Part shown: piece by piece, positions 26,315 through 36,445 of the stretch
Numbering within the stretch: position 1 is the first letter of the stretch
Layout of the letters: every line of letters starts with the position of its first letter
Assembly (NCBI GenBank): GCA_016720345.1
Contig: JADKKV010000005.1
Location: 558,001-622,000, forward strand
Origin: Thermomonas sp.
Lineage (GTDB): Bacteria > Pseudomonadota > Gammaproteobacteria > Xanthomonadales > Xanthomonadaceae
DNA length: 64,000 nt
Direction: 5' to 3'
Position numbers and translations under genes: made by a program
The notes under the pieces: generated by a model
What the model saw: the letters and a program-made list of their open reading frames with translations, nothing else
Told to the model about the DNA's origin: nothing
The model's database searches: none

Positions 26315-27226
26315 TCAGGCGGTGGCGGGCCGGCCGCGCCGCGCGCGCAGCAGGCCTTCGCCGGCGAACACCGCCAGCGCGATCCAGATCAGCACGAAAC
26401 CGAACAGCCGGGCCTGGTCGAAGTCCTCGCGCAGGACCAGCACGCCGATCAGGAACTGCAGGGTCGGCGCGATGTACTGCATCAGGCCAACACTGGCCAG
26501 CGGGATGCGCCGCACCGCGTAGGCGAAGCCGACCAGCGGCAACGCGGTGACGATCCCGGACAACACCAGCAGGCTGCTTGCCGCGGCGCCGTAGCCGGCC
26601 GGGAAGCCGCCGCTGGCCGGCGCCTCGCTCCACGCCAGCAGGGCCACCGCCGGCAGCAGCAGGTAGGCGCTCTCCACCCCCAGCCCGGTGATGGAATCCA
26701 CCGCCAGCAGCTTGCGGATCAACCCGTACAGCGCGAACGAGGCGGCCAGCGCCAGCGCGATCCACGGCAGCCGGCCGAACCGGAAGGTCAGCCACAACAC
26801 GCCAACCGCCGCGATCGCAACCGACAGCCACTGCAGCGGGCGCAGCCGCTCGCGCAGGAACAACACCCCGATCAGCACGTTGAGCAGCGGGTTGATGAAG
26901 TACCCGAGCGCGCTCTCGACCACGTGGCCGGCGTTCACCGCCCAGATGTACAGGCCCCAGTTGAACGCGATCAGCAGCCCGCTCAGGGCCAGCATCGCGC
27001 GCAGCCGCGGTTGCGCCAGCGCCGCGCGCAGCCAGCCGTGGCCGTCGCGCCACAGCAGGAAGGCGCCGACGAACAGCGCGCTCCAGGCGATCCGGTGCAG
27101 CACGATCTGCAGCGACGGCACCGCCTTCAGCAGGTGCCAGTACAGCGGCATCACCCCCCACAGCACGAAGGTCGCCGCGGCGATCCACGTGCCGCGGATC
27201 GCCTCGCGCCGCGCGGCGTCGCTCAT
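26315..27226 (-). CDS. rarD: RarD-type EamA/DMT transporter
   Basis: 303 aa with ten predicted TM segments in two EamA halves. N-terminal GTWIAAATFVLWGVMPLYWHLLK, YIWAVNAGHVVESALGYFINPLLNVLIGVLFLRERL and the C-terminal LMQYIAPTLQFLIGVLVLRE are RarD hallmarks. RarD proteins are linked to chloramphenicol sensitivity in Pseudomonas, but the substrate is not established. The ATG overlaps the stop of the upstream EamA gene by 4 nt. Confidence 0.9.
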   Translation of the reverse strand: MSDAARREAIRGTWIAAATFVLWGVMPLYWHLLKAVPSLQIVLHRIAWSALFVGAFLLWRDGHGWLRAALAQPRLRAMLALSGLLIAFNWGLYIWAVNAGHVVESALGYFINPLLNVLIGVLFLRERLRPLQWLSVAIAAVGVLWLTFRFGRLPWIALALAASFALYGLIRKLLAVDSITGLGVESAYLLLPAVALLAWSEAPASGGFPAGYGAAASSLLVLSGIVTALPLVGFAYAVRRIPLASVGLMQYIAPTLQFLIGVLVLREDFDQARLFGFVLIWIALAVFAGEGLLRARRGRPATA

Positions 27227-28116
27227 GCCGGCCGGGCCTTCGCGGCCTTGGCCAGGGTGATCGCGACCACCCCCAGCAGGATCACGCCCATCGCCAGCAG
27301 CTCCTGCCCGCCGAAGCGCTCGCGCGCCAGCCACGCGCCCAGCGCCACCGCGATCACCGGGTTGACGTAGGCATAGCTGCCGGCCAGCGCCGGGCGCACG
27401 TGGTGCAGCAGCCAGATGTAGGCGGAGAAGCCGATGATCGAACCGAACACGATCAGGTAGGCGAACGCGGCCAGGCCCTGGGGGCCCGGGATTCCGGCGA
27501 AGCGCTCGCCGAGCGCGCCGCCGACCACGCACATCGCCAGCCCGCCGCACAGCATCTGCGCGGCGGCGGCCATGAACGGCGGCGGCAGGTCGCGGCCACG
27601 GCTCCAGATCGAACCGAACGACCACGCCAGCGAGGCAACCAGCAACGCGACCAGGCCCACCATCGACGCCGACAGGCTGCTGTCGAGGTTCAGCCACAGC
27701 ACGCCAAGGAAGCCGATGCCGAGGCCCACCCACTCCATCCGGTTCGGCCGCTGCCCGCGCATCGCCGCGAAGATGCCCATCCACAACGGCGCCGACGCGA
27801 CCGCCACCGCGGTCATCCCGGAGGAGACGGTCTGCTCCGCCAGGTTGACCATGCCGTTGCCCAGCAACAGCAGCAGCACCCCCATCACCGCCGCGTTGCG
27901 CCATTGCGGAGCGGTCGGCGCGGGCACCCCGCGCCAGCGCAGGAACCCGTACATCAGGCTGCCGGCGATCAGGAAGCGCACGCCCCCGAGCAGGAACGGC
28001 GGGAAGCCGCCTTCCAGCGCGTAGCGGATGGCGAGGTAGGTGGACCCCCAGATGATGTACACCGCCGCCAGCGCGAGGGCGACGCGGGTGCCTGCCACGG
28101 TATGCGCCTTGTCCAT
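27223..28116 (-). CDS. EamA-family (YedA-like) DMT transporter
   Basis: 297 aa, ten TM segments, two EamA repeats: IIWGSTYLAIRYALEGGFPPFLLGGVRFLIAGSL at the start and AYVNPVIAVALGAWLARERFG in the second half. The family exports small metabolites, amino acids or drugs; the substrate is unknown. Translationally coupled to rarD through an ATGA overlap, so the two transporters form an operon. Confidence 0.92.
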   Translation of the reverse strand: MDKAHTVAGTRVALALAAVYIIWGSTYLAIRYALEGGFPPFLLGGVRFLIAGSLMYGFLRWRGVPAPTAPQWRNAAVMGVLLLLLGNGMVNLAEQTVSSGMTAVAVASAPLWMGIFAAMRGQRPNRMEWVGLGIGFLGVLWLNLDSSLSASMVGLVALLVASLAWSFGSIWSRGRDLPPPFMAAAAQMLCGGLAMCVVGGALGERFAGIPGPQGLAAFAYLIVFGSIIGFSAYIWLLHHVRPALAGSYAYVNPVIAVALGAWLARERFGGQELLAMGVILLGVVAITLAKAAKARPA

Positions 28117-28151
28117 CTGTGCCTGGGTCCCGGTGCCGCTGCCTGAAACAG

Positions 28152-28176
28152 GACGGGCGCCGCAGTGGCGCCCGTC
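28152..28176 (-). terminator. Probable terminator of prc
   Basis: Perfect 10-bp stem GACGGGCGCC (28152-28161) / GGCGCCCGTC (28167-28176), loop GCAGT. It begins 33 nt past the prc stop. Only a short T-poor tail (CTGTTTC) follows on minus, so efficiency is uncertain. Confidence 0.65.
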
Positions 28177-28209
28177 GGTGCGGCCATCATCGGCCGGTCG
28201 TGTCCGTGC

Positions 28210-30402
28210 TCAATCCACCCAGCGGGTGCCGCCGCGCGCCTGCGGCAACACCTGCGCGGACAGCCCGGCGTCGGCGCCGAGCAGGCCGATCGCGTCGCCG
28301 AGGATCGCCGCGGATTCGCGCAGCAGCGGATCGCGCGACTTCTTCGCCGCTTCCTCGCGCGCCACGTCCGCGGCGACGTTGCGTTCGTTCGCCTGCAGGC
28401 CGTCGTCGGCGGCTTGCTGTTCCAGCAGCGGATCCTGGGCGATGCCGAGGTTGGCGCGGACCGCTGCGCGCTGCTTGCGCAGGCGGTCGAAGCGGTCGCG
28501 CTCGGCGCGGCGCTCGGTCTCGTTCAACGACACCGACTTCTTCGCCTGCTCCTCGCGGAACCGCGCGACGTCCTCCACCCACCACTGGAACTCGACGTCG
28601 TTCGCCACCCGCGCGGCATGGCGCGCCTCCAGCTTGCCCAGCAGCGAACCGAAGTTGCCGTACTGCACGTGCGGTGCGGCGGCGATGCGGGTCCACGGCA
28701 GCGCGTTGTCGTAGGTGCTCTCGCCGTATTCGCTGGCATCCACGCTGGTCGGGAAGGCAACGTCCGGCACCACGCCCCTGTTCTGGGTGCTGCTGCCGCC
28801 GGGCCGGAAGAACTGGGCGATGGTCAGCTTGACCTGGCCGAAGCGCAGTTCCTCGTTGGCCGGCCAGCGGTCGAGGTCGACCATGCTCTGCACGGTGCCC
28901 TTGCCGAAGGTGGTCTCGCCGATCACCAGGCCACGGCCGTAATCCTGGATCGCGCCGGCCACGATTTCGGAAGCCGATGCGGAGCCACGGTTGACCAGCA
29001 CCGCCAGCGGGCCGTCCCAGGCGACGCCCGGGTTGCGGTCGTTCTCCACGCTGACCCGGCCGCCGGATTCGCGCACCTGCACCACCGGGCCCTGGTCGAT
29101 GAACAGGCCGGTCAGCTCGATCGCCTCGCTCAGCGAGCCGCCGCCGTTGCCGCGCAGGTCCAGCACCACGCCGTCCACCTTCTGCGCGCGGAACTGCTCC
29201 AGCATGCGGGCGACGTCGCGGGTCGCGGAGGCGTAGTCGCCGTCACGGCGGCGGCGCGCCTCCACGTCCTGGTAGAACCCGGGCAGCTTGATCACGCCGA
29301 TCCGGCGCGCGGGCTGGCCACCGGCGGCCGGCAGCAGCACCTCCTCGGCCTTGGCGCGCGCGTCCTCCAGCCGCACCTTGGCGCGGGTGATCAGGATCCG
29401 GGTCGGCTTGCTGTCCAGCGGCGCCTCGGCGGAGACCACGTCCAGCCGCACCTGGGTGTTGGCGGCGCCGCGGATCAGGTCGACCACGTCGTCGGTGGGC
29501 CAGCCGACCACGTCCTTCATCTCGCCGGAGCCGCCCTGGCCGACGCCGACGATGCGGTCGCCGGAGCGCAACTTGCCGCCGCGCGCGGCCGGCCCGCCCG
29601 GCACCATCTCGCGCACCACCACGATGTCGTCCTGCTTGAACAGCACCGCGCCGATCCCCTCCAGCGAGTTGGAGATCTGCACGTTGAAGTTGGCCGCGCT
29701 GCGCGGGGTCATGTAGTCGGTATGCGGATCGATCGCCCCGGCATAGGCGTTGAGGAAGCTCTGGAACACGTCCTCGCCCTTGAGCTCGGCGATGCTGTCC
29801 AGCAGGTTCGCGTAGCGCTTGTCGAGGGTCTTGCGGATTTCCTCCGGCGGCTTGCCGGCCAGCTTCAGGCGCAGCCAGTCGTTCTTGACCGACTGCTTCC
29901 ACAGCGCATCCAGCTCGGCGCCGCTGGCCGCCCACGGGGCGTCCTCGCGGTCGTATTCGTAACGCTCGCCGCCGGCGAAGTCGAAGTTGCCCTTCAGCAG
30001 CCCGCGCGCATGGGCGATGCGCTCACCGACGCGCTGCCGGTACACCGCGAACATCGCCCACGCCGGATCGACCTCGCCGCTCTTGATCGCATCGTCGAGG
30101 CGGGTGGCGAACTTCGAGAAACCGGCGACGTCCTGCGCGGTCAGGAACACCTTGCCCGGGTCGAGGGTGTCGAGGTAGCGCTCGAGCACGTCCTGCGACA
30201 ACGCGTCGTCGAGCACGCGCGGCCGATAGGCGTAGCGACTGTCGGACAGCAGGCCATGCACCAGCCGCGCGGTGGTCGCCTGGTTGCTGGTCGGGGCCGC
30301 GGGCAGGGCATCGCGGCTGCCCTCCGCGCGCGCCAGCAGGGCGAGCGGCGCGGCCAGGGCCAGGCCAACGGCAAGTGCAAGCAGGGTGTGGCTGGACTTC
30401 AT
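28210..30402 (-). CDS. prc: Carboxy-terminal processing protease Prc/Tsp
   Basis: 730 aa, close to E. coli Prc. Signal peptide about residues 1-26. Domain order: N-terminal DUF3340-like helical region, PDZ domain (about 235-325; EGIGAVLFKQDD...VPGGPAARGGKLRSGD), S41 protease domain with the catalytic Ser in NRGSASASEIVAGAIQD and the Lys in TFGKGTVQS, then a C-terminal helical domain. It cuts unfolded or C-terminally tagged periplasmic proteins and in E. coli, with NlpI, degrades MepS. The ATG at 30402 directly precedes the signal sequence. Stand-alone; the 217 bp upstream to lipA show only a GC hairpin. Confidence 0.96.
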   Translation of the reverse strand: MKSSHTLLALAVGLALAAPLALLARAEGSRDALPAAPTSNQATTARLVHGLLSDSRYAYRPRVLDDALSQDVLERYLDTLDPGKVFLTAQDVAGFSKFATRLDDAIKSGEVDPAWAMFAVYRQRVGERIAHARGLLKGNFDFAGGERYEYDREDAPWAASGAELDALWKQSVKNDWLRLKLAGKPPEEIRKTLDKRYANLLDSIAELKGEDVFQSFLNAYAGAIDPHTDYMTPRSAANFNVQISNSLEGIGAVLFKQDDIVVVREMVPGGPAARGGKLRSGDRIVGVGQGGSGEMKDVVGWPTDDVVDLIRGAANTQVRLDVVSAEAPLDSKPTRILITRAKVRLEDARAKAEEVLLPAAGGQPARRIGVIKLPGFYQDVEARRRRDGDYASATRDVARMLEQFRAQKVDGVVLDLRGNGGGSLSEAIELTGLFIDQGPVVQVRESGGRVSVENDRNPGVAWDGPLAVLVNRGSASASEIVAGAIQDYGRGLVIGETTFGKGTVQSMVDLDRWPANEELRFGQVKLTIAQFFRPGGSSTQNRGVVPDVAFPTSVDASEYGESTYDNALPWTRIAAAPHVQYGNFGSLLGKLEARHAARVANDVEFQWWVEDVARFREEQAKKSVSLNETERRAERDRFDRLRKQRAAVRANLGIAQDPLLEQQAADDGLQANERNVAADVAREEAAKKSRDPLLRESAAILGDAIGLLGADAGLSAQVLPQARGGTRWVD

Positions 30403-30619
30403 GGTGACTTCCGCGGCGTGGGGGCCGGCATGGCTGCAGGATGGGCCCGGATGGGACTTCGGCACAGTGCCGGAAGTTCGGAAACAGCGGGCGTGCCGCC
30501 ACTGTAGCGGGCTTGCGGCGGGCAGTGTGAACGGCGCGATGAATGCCATCGGGCCCGCCTGCGGGCCTGGCGGTGGCTGCCGCTGGCCTGTGGGTACCGT
30601 CCGGCGCGACCCCGCCGGT

Positions 30620-31612
30620 TCAGGCCAGCCCGGCGGCCTGGCGATCCGCGTGATAGCTGGAACGCACCATGGGCCCGGATGCAACGTGCGAGAACCCGAT
30701 CGAATACCCGTAGTCCTCGAGCGCCTTGAACTCGTCCGGGGTCCAGTAGCGCAGCAGCGGGTGGTGGGCGGGCGACGGCTGCAGGTACTGGCCGATGGTG
30801 ACCATCTCCACGTCATGCGCGCGCAGGTCGCGCAGGGTCGCCTGCACCTGCTCCATGGTCTCGCCCAGGCCGAGCATGATCCCGCTCTTGGTCGGCACGT
30901 CGGGGTGCTGCGCCTTGAACTTCTGCAGCAGGGTGAGCGACCACTGGTAGTCCGCGCCCGGGCGCACGTTGCGGTAGAGGTCGGGCACGGTTTCGATGTT
31001 GTGGTTGAACACGTCCGGCGGATCCGTGGCCAGGATCTCCAGCGCGCGCTCCATCCGGCCCTTGCCACGGAAATCCGGGGTCAGGACCTCGATCTTGATG
31101 CCAGGCTTCGCGGTGCGGGTCTCGCGGATGCAATCGACGAAGTGCTGGGCGCCGCCATCGCGCAGGTCGTCGCGGTCGACGCTGGTGATCACCACGTACT
31201 TCAGGCCCATGTCGGCGATGGTCTCCGCCAACCGGCGCGGCTCGTCCGCATCCAGCGGCTTCGGGCGGCCGTGGGCGACGTCGCAGAAGCTGCAACGGCG
31301 CGTGCACACGTCGCCCATGATCATGAAGGTGGCGGTGCCGTGGCCGAAGCACTCGTGGATGTTCGGGCAGCTGGCGTCCTCGCACACCGTCACCAGGCGG
31401 TTGCTGCGCAGCTTCGACTTCAGCGCCTGCACCGCATTGCCGGACGGGATGCGCACCCGGATCCAGCTCGGCTTGCGCAGCACCGGCGCCTCGGCGAACG
31501 CGACCGGCGAACGCCCGATCTTGTCCCCGGCGACCTGGCGCACGCCCGGTTCCAGCGGCTCGGAAGCGTCGGCGACGACGGACAGGGGGATGCTGCGGGG
31601 CGTGCTGCTCAT
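30620..31612 (-). CDS. lipA: Lipoyl synthase
   Basis: 330 aa. A radical SAM enzyme that inserts sulfur into octanoyl-carrier domains. Two 4Fe-4S clusters are visible: the auxiliary [12 protein letters not shown] and the SAM-binding CTRRCSFC. The [22 protein letters not shown] block and C-terminal [17 protein letters not shown] are diagnostic. The ATG at 31612 is preferred; an in-frame upstream ATG would add 20 residues. It lies 25 nt after lipB, finishing the lipoate pathway at the end of the cell-wall gene run. Confidence 0.97.
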   Translation of the reverse strand: MSSTPRSIPLSVVADASEPLEPGVRQVAGDKIGRSPVAFAEAPVLRKPSWIRVRIPSGNAVQALKSKLRSNRLVTVCEDASCPNIHECFGHGTATFMIMGDVCTRRCSFCDVAHGRPKPLDADEPRRLAETIADMGLKYVVITSVDRDDLRDGGAQHFVDCIRETRTAKPGIKIEVLTPDFRGKGRMERALEILATDPPDVFNHNIETVPDLYRNVRPGADYQWSLTLLQKFKAQHPDVPTKSGIMLGLGETMEQVQATLRDLRAHDVEMVTIGQYLQPSPAHHPLLRYWTPDEFKALEDYGYSIGFSHVASGPMVRSSYHADRQAAGLA

Positions 31613-31637
31613 GGACGCGATTATCGCCGATGCGCGC

Positions 31638-32345
31638 TCAGGCTGCTGCCAGCGCGTCAGGCAACGCTGCATCCCGGCGCGGCGACAAGCCGAACTGCTT
31701 CGCGAGGTGCGCCAGCAGCACCGGCTTGACCGCCTCCAGCGACGATGGGCCGCCGAGGTCCTGCAGCGCCACCACGTCCAGGCCCTGGTAACCGCAGGGA
31801 TTGATGCGCAGGAACGGCGCGGTGCTCTCGCCGGCGATGTTGAAGGCCAGGCCGTGGAAGCTGCAGCCGCGGCGCACGCGGATGCCGAGCGCGGCCACTT
31901 TCGCGCCGCCCACGTAAACGCCGGGGGCGCCCTCGCGGCGCGCGCCTTCGATGTTCCATTCGGCCAGGGTGTCGATGATCGCCTGCTCGATCCTGCACAC
32001 GTAATCGCGCACGCCGATCTTCAGCCGCTTCAGGTCCAGCAGCGGGTAGGCCACGATCTGGCCGGGGCCGTGGTAGGTGACCTGGCCGCCGCGATCGACG
32101 TGGATCACCGGGATCTCGCCCGGCATCAGCACGTGCTCGGGCTTGCCGGCCTGGCCAAGGGTGAACACCGGCTCGTGCTCGACCAGCCAGACTTCGTCCG
32201 GCGTGTGCTCGTTGCGCGCATCGGTGAACGCCTGCATCGCCCGCCACACCGGCTCGTAGGGTTGCCGGCCGAGGTCGCGCACGATCGCATCGCGCAACGG
32301 CGCCGGCGCAACACCCGGCGCGCAGCTTGCGGCTACAGCGTCCAC
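31638..32345 (-). CDS. lipB: Octanoyltransferase LipB (GTG start)
   Basis: 235 aa. It moves octanoyl from ACP to lipoyl domains. Motifs: [20 protein letters not shown], the catalytic Lys in [10 protein letters not shown] and the catalytic Cys in INPCGYQG. Start is a GTG at 32345 inside the end of the DUF493 gene (13-nt overlap), indicating coupled translation; no ATG lies before the conserved core. The N-terminal 17 residues are not conserved in appearance, so a slightly later start cannot be excluded. Confidence 0.95.
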   Translation of the reverse strand: MDAVAASCAPGVAPAPLRDAIVRDLGRQPYEPVWRAMQAFTDARNEHTPDEVWLVEHEPVFTLGQAGKPEHVLMPGEIPVIHVDRGGQVTYHGPGQIVAYPLLDLKRLKIGVRDYVCRIEQAIIDTLAEWNIEGARREGAPGVYVGGAKVAALGIRVRRGCSFHGLAFNIAGESTAPFLRINPCGYQGLDVVALQDLGGPSSLEAVKPVLLAHLAKQFGLSPRRDAALPDALAAA

Positions 32346-32626
32346 TTCACCTCGGGATGGTCGCGCAGCGCCTGGTGCGCGCGGTCGTACTCCTCGCGCG
32401 AGTTCGCACGGAACGCGATCCGCACCGAGACGTAGCGGCCGGTCGCGGAATGCTTCCAGTTGACCGACTCGTGCAGCACCTCGATGCCGGCATCGAGCAG
32501 GGCGGTGGGCAGCGCGGTCTCCAGGTCCTTGTCGGCGCTGCCCATCGCGCTGAGCTCGAAGGTGCCGGGGAACCGGAAGCCGCGGCCTTCATCGGGCGCG
32601 CCCGGGTTGTCGGGGTTGATGTCCAT
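32333..32626 (-). CDS. DUF493 (YbeD) family protein
   Basis: 97 aa; E. coli YbeD is 87. It contains the family pattern [18 protein letters not shown] and [23 protein letters not shown], an ACT-like ferredoxin fold. It is located between dacC and lipB as in E. coli (dacA-ybeD-lipB). A link to lipoate synthesis has been suggested from position only. It overlaps lipB by 13 nt. Confidence 0.94.
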   Translation of the reverse strand: MDINPDNPGAPDEGRGFRFPGTFELSAMGSADKDLETALPTALLDAGIEVLHESVNWKHSATGRYVSVRIAFRANSREEYDRAHQALRDHPEVKWTL

Positions 32627-32680
32627 GCATGGATGATGGAGGCCGCGCGCGCCTACTTCAACGCACCGCGGCGGCCCCGG

Positions 32681-33883
32681 TCAGACCGACTGCCACCACA
32701 TCAGCAGCGAATGCCACAGGCGCTTGAAGAAGCCGCCCTCCTCCACCGCCTGCAGGGCCACCAGCGGCGCGGACGCAACGATCTTCCCGTCCAGTGCCAC
32801 CTTGACCATGCCCAGCTTCTGGCCCTTGGCGATCGGCGCCTCCAGCGACTTCGGCAGGTCCATGCTCGCCTTCAGGCGGTCGTACTTGCCGCGCGGGGTG
32901 GACACCAGCAGCGGCACACTCACGCCGACCGCCACCTGGTTGGCTTCACCCTTCCAGACCTTCGGCTGCGCCAGCGGCTTGCCCGCCTCGTACAGCTTGT
33001 GCGATTCGTAGAAACGGAAGCCCCAGTTGAGCAGCGCCTGCGAATCCACCGCGCGCTGGTTCTCGCTGGTGTTGCCCATCACCACGGTGACCAGGCGCTG
33101 TTCGCCGCGCTTGGCCGACGCCATCAGGCAATAGCCCGCGGCCGAGGTGTGGCCGGTCTTGATGCCGTCCACCGACGGGTCGCGCCACAGCAGCAGGTTG
33201 CGGTTCGGCTGGGTGATCGGGCCGACCGTCAGTTCCTTGATCTTGTTGTAGCTGTACGCCTCGGGGAAGTCGCGGATCAGCGCGCGGCCGAGGATGGCGA
33301 GGTCGCGCGCGGTGGTGACGTGGCCCTCGGCGGTGAGGCCGTGCGGGTTCACGAAGTGCGACCTGGTCATCCCAATCTTCTTCGCGTAGGCATTCATGAG
33401 CTGGGCGAAGGCCGCCTCGCTGCCGGCGACGTGCTCGGCCAGGGCGATCGCGGCATCGTTGCCGGACTGCACCACCATGCCCTTTTCCATCTCGACCAGC
33501 GGCGCGGCCTGGTTGACCTCGAAGCCGCTGTAGCTGCCATCGGTGCCGGCGCCACCGCTGCGCCAGGCATTCTCGCTCATCATCACCTGGTCGGTCGGCT
33601 TGACCTTGCCGGCGGCCATTTCGGCGGCGATCACGTAGCTGGTCATGACCTTGGTGATGCTGGCCGGGTCCACCGCGGCATCGACGTTTTCGCCCGCCAG
33701 CACCTCGCCGGTGGCGTAATCCATCACCAGCCAGGCCTTGGAGGTGGCCGGCGCGGGTGCGTCGGGGATCGGCAGGTTGTCGCTGAGCGCGGCGGGCTTC
33801 GCCGCCGGCGCGGGCGCCGGGGTCTGGGCGAAGGCGAGGCCGGCGGTGGCCAGGGCGACGAACAGCAGGGAACGCAGACGCAT
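32681..33883 (-). CDS. dacC: D-alanyl-D-alanine carboxypeptidase (PBP5/6 type)
   Basis: 400 aa. Signal peptide residues 1-20 (AFA/Q). S11 active-site motifs: Ser75-Ile-Thr-Lys78, Ser140-Gly-Asn142 and Lys242-Thr-Gly. A C-terminal PBP5-like domain follows, ending in an amphipathic membrane anchor (FFKRLWHSLLMWWQSV). It trims the terminal D-Ala from peptidoglycan pentapeptides. Start: ATG at 33883 has GAGGAG 8 nt upstream; a GTG three codons earlier lies too close to that SD. Confidence 0.96.
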   Translation of the reverse strand: MRLRSLLFVALATAGLAFAQTPAPAPAAKPAALSDNLPIPDAPAPATSKAWLVMDYATGEVLAGENVDAAVDPASITKVMTSYVIAAEMAAGKVKPTDQVMMSENAWRSGGAGTDGSYSGFEVNQAAPLVEMEKGMVVQSGNDAAIALAEHVAGSEAAFAQLMNAYAKKIGMTRSHFVNPHGLTAEGHVTTARDLAILGRALIRDFPEAYSYNKIKELTVGPITQPNRNLLLWRDPSVDGIKTGHTSAAGYCLMASAKRGEQRLVTVVMGNTSENQRAVDSQALLNWGFRFYESHKLYEAGKPLAQPKVWKGEANQVAVGVSVPLLVSTPRGKYDRLKASMDLPKSLEAPIAKGQKLGMVKVALDGKIVASAPLVALQAVEEGGFFKRLWHSLLMWWQSV

Positions 33884-33991
33884 CAACAACACTCCTCAAG
33901 GCCGCGCAGGCGCGGCGCGAAACGGTTCAATCGGCCATTTTAAGCCGCAATCGCGGGCCGGACGCCGTGACGTGCCGCCGAAAGCCAGGCT

Positions 33992-35269
33992 TCAGTCGCG
34001 CACGCGCTGCGGTTGCCCGAAGCCCAGACCGACGACCCGGGCCGCAAGTTCCGGCGCCGTGGCCACGTCCACCGGCCCGATCCGCAGGCGCCAGACCTTC
34101 TTGCCATTGACGTCGGTGTCGAACAACTGGGCGCGGCCGATGGCGGCACCCTGCAGCATCGCCAGCGCGTGCTGCGCGTTCTGCTGGTTGGCGAAGCTGG
34201 CCACCTGCAGGGTCACCTGCTCCGCCGAACCGCCTGCTGGTGGCGCACTCGCGGCGACCAGCGCCGCCGCATTCACCGGTGAAGGCGGGGGCGATGCAGC
34301 CGGCTGGGGAGACCCGTCGCCTGCCGCCGTCGCGGCTGCAACCGCCGGGTCCGGCGTGCCCGGCTTGCCGGTGGCCACCCGCACCCGCCGCGACGTCATC
34401 CACGCGTCGAATTCGTCGGCAGTCATCACCTTGCCGTCCTGCTGCATGTCGAAGCGGTAGCCGGCGTCGGCCTTCGGCGGCGCCGCCACCGGCTGGCCCG
34501 GGCCGGCCGCGGCCAGCGCCTCCGGCAGCGTACCGACCAGCCGGTCCATCGCGCTGGCATCGGCCGCCGCCGGTGCGACCGCCAGCTCGCTCGACGCGCC
34601 CGGGGTCAGCGCGCGGACCTCGACCCGGGCCACGCCCTTTTCCCGATAGCCCAGCTTCACCGCGGCGGCGTAGCTGAGGTCGATGATCCGGTTGGAATGG
34701 AACGGCCCGCGATCGTTGACGCGCACCACCACCGACTTGCCGTTGTCCAGGTTGGTCACCCGCGCGTAGCTCGGCAGCGGCAGCGACTTGTGCGCGGCGG
34801 TGAACGCGTACATGTCGTAGACCTCGCCGCTGGAGGTGCGGCGGCCGTGGAACTTGTTGCCGTAGTAGGACGCGCCGCCCTGCTCCATGTAGCCATGCGC
34901 GCTATCGAGCACCTTGTAGCGCTTGCCCAGCACCGCGTAGTCGCGGTTGCCGCTGCGCGCTCGCGGCTCCGCGCGGACTTCGGGTTCCGGGATCGCATCC
35001 ACGTCCGGGATGTAGTCCGGCACCGCATCCGATTCGGCCGGGCGGAACAGCCCACCAGCCACGTAATCGCCGCGCTTGGTCGGGTCTTCCTGCGCCGGCG
35101 CATATGGCGAGACCCGGCGCGGCGACGGCCCGATACCCTCGGCGGGCGTGGCATCGACGGGCTTGCGATGGTGATCCGTGGCCTTCGATGGAGTAGCGGT
35201 GCCACCTGTGGTGGCACAAGCGGCCAGCGCGAGCGGCAACAGCGCCAGCGCGAGTCGGTGCGCCCGCAT
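33992..35269 (-). CDS. rlpA: RlpA septal lytic transglycosylase with SPOR domain
   Basis: 425 aa. Lipoprotein signal LALAAC (Cys19). A double-psi beta-barrel domain (about 128-215; QGGASYYGNKFHGRRTSSGE, VRVNDRGPFHSNRIIDLSYAAA) carries the conserved Glu, His and Asp. A long Ala/Pro linker (about 240-345) leads to a C-terminal SPOR domain (about 345-425) that binds denuded septal glycan. The ATG overlaps the mltB stop (TAATG). RlpA cleaves stem-peptide-free glycan in Pseudomonas. It is longer than E. coli RlpA mainly because of the linker. Confidence 0.95.
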   Translation of the reverse strand: MRAHRLALALLPLALAACATTGGTATPSKATDHHRKPVDATPAEGIGPSPRRVSPYAPAQEDPTKRGDYVAGGLFRPAESDAVPDYIPDVDAIPEPEVRAEPRARSGNRDYAVLGKRYKVLDSAHGYMEQGGASYYGNKFHGRRTSSGEVYDMYAFTAAHKSLPLPSYARVTNLDNGKSVVVRVNDRGPFHSNRIIDLSYAAAVKLGYREKGVARVEVRALTPGASSELAVAPAAADASAMDRLVGTLPEALAAAGPGQPVAAPPKADAGYRFDMQQDGKVMTADEFDAWMTSRRVRVATGKPGTPDPAVAAATAAGDGSPQPAASPPPSPVNAAALVAASAPPAGGSAEQVTLQVASFANQQNAQHALAMLQGAAIGRAQLFDTDVNGKKVWRLRIGPVDVATAPELAARVVGLGFGQPQRVRD

Positions 35270-36384
35270 TACTGCGGATCCGGGTCCCGCCCGGCGATCG
35301 CTTCGGCCAGCTGGTAGACCGCGGTCGCGTACAACCGCGAGATGTTGTAGGTGGTGATCGCCTTGAAGTTGTTGTAGACGATCCAGTATTCGGGACCGGC
35401 GGCGCCTTCCAGGGTGACCAGGGTCACCGGCGGCCCGTTTTCGGTGTGGATGAAGCGCATCGCCGCAGGCCGGTAGCCCTTCGCGGCGAGCCCGGCCAGG
35501 CCCTGGTCCAGGGTCACCGCGTTGCCCGGGTTGGCGAAATCGGCGGCGCCGGCGTCGCGCCTGGCGCGCTCCATCACCGGTCCGTTCGCCTGCCACTTGC
35601 CCTTCTTCGCGAAGTAGTTGGCGACCGAGGCGAACACGTCGTCGAGGTTGTCGAACAGGTCGACGCGGCCGTCGCCATCGCCGTCCACCGCGTAGTCGCG
35701 ATAGCTGGACGGCATGAACTGGCCCCAGCCCATCGCGCCGGCATAGCTGCCCTTGAGCGTGGCGATGTCGAAGCCTTGTTCCTTGCCGAGCGCGAACAGC
35801 TGCGCGAGTTCATCGCGGAAGAACGCCTCGCGCTTGTTTTCGCGATCAACCTTGGCGGGGTCGCCGCTGCGCGGATAGGCGAAGGCGAGCGTGTACAGGG
35901 CATCGACCACCAGGTGACTGCCCTTGTTGCCGCCGTAGCTGGTTTCCACGCCGAGGATCGCAGTCACGACTTCCTTCGGCACGCCGTATTTGTCCTCGGC
36001 GCGCTGCAGCGCTGCGCGATGCTCGGCGAGGAAGGCACGGCCGCCGTCGATGCGCCTGGGCTGGATGAAGATCGGCCGGTAGTCGCGCCAGGGCTTGGCT
36101 TCCGCCGGCCGCGCCATCGCCTTGACGATGCCCTCGCGCAGTTGCGCCTTGGCCAGCACCGCCTCGATCTCCGCGGCGGGAATCCCGAAGCGCTGCGAGG
36201 TGCTGCGCACGAACTCGGCGCGCGCGGCGCTCACGTCGCCAAACACGACCGGTGGTGGCGTCGGCGCCACCGGCGGCGGCGGAACGGGCGGTGCCGACGG
36301 CTGCGGCATCGGCTTCGGCGGCGGGACGGCGCAGGCGGCAAGCGCAAGCGCGGCGAGGCTGGGGAGCAGGGCGCGTCGGATCAT
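35269..36384 (-). CDS. mltB: Membrane-bound lytic transglycosylase B (MltB/SltB1 type)
   Basis: 371 aa. Lipoprotein signal LALAAC (Cys about 18) and a Pro-rich linker precede the GH103 domain: GVPKEVVTAILGVETSYGGNKG (catalytic Glu), GAMGWGQFMPSSYRDYAVDGDGDGRVDLFDN (an EF-hand-like Asp loop), and the terminal YNFKAITTYNISRLYATAVYQLA-like repeat. It cleaves glycan strands. The order rodA-mltB-rlpA-dacC is also seen in Pseudomonas (rodA-sltB1-rlpA-dacC). Confidence 0.96.
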   Translation of the reverse strand: MIRRALLPSLAALALAACAVPPPKPMPQPSAPPVPPPPVAPTPPPVVFGDVSAARAEFVRSTSQRFGIPAAEIEAVLAKAQLREGIVKAMARPAEAKPWRDYRPIFIQPRRIDGGRAFLAEHRAALQRAEDKYGVPKEVVTAILGVETSYGGNKGSHLVVDALYTLAFAYPRSGDPAKVDRENKREAFFRDELAQLFALGKEQGFDIATLKGSYAGAMGWGQFMPSSYRDYAVDGDGDGRVDLFDNLDDVFASVANYFAKKGKWQANGPVMERARRDAGAADFANPGNAVTLDQGLAGLAAKGYRPAAMRFIHTENGPPVTLVTLEGAAGPEYWIVYNNFKAITTYNISRLYATAVYQLAEAIAGRDPDPQ

Positions 36385-36445
36385 CGGCGGGAGGGTAGCA
36401 CGGGCCTCCGCGCACGCCGGAACCGGCGATTCAGCTTGCGCGCAT

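Noticed and set aside
30552-30567. Hairpin after lipA as terminator
   Set aside because: Short GGCCCGC/GCGGGCC stem with a very tight loop and no T-run.
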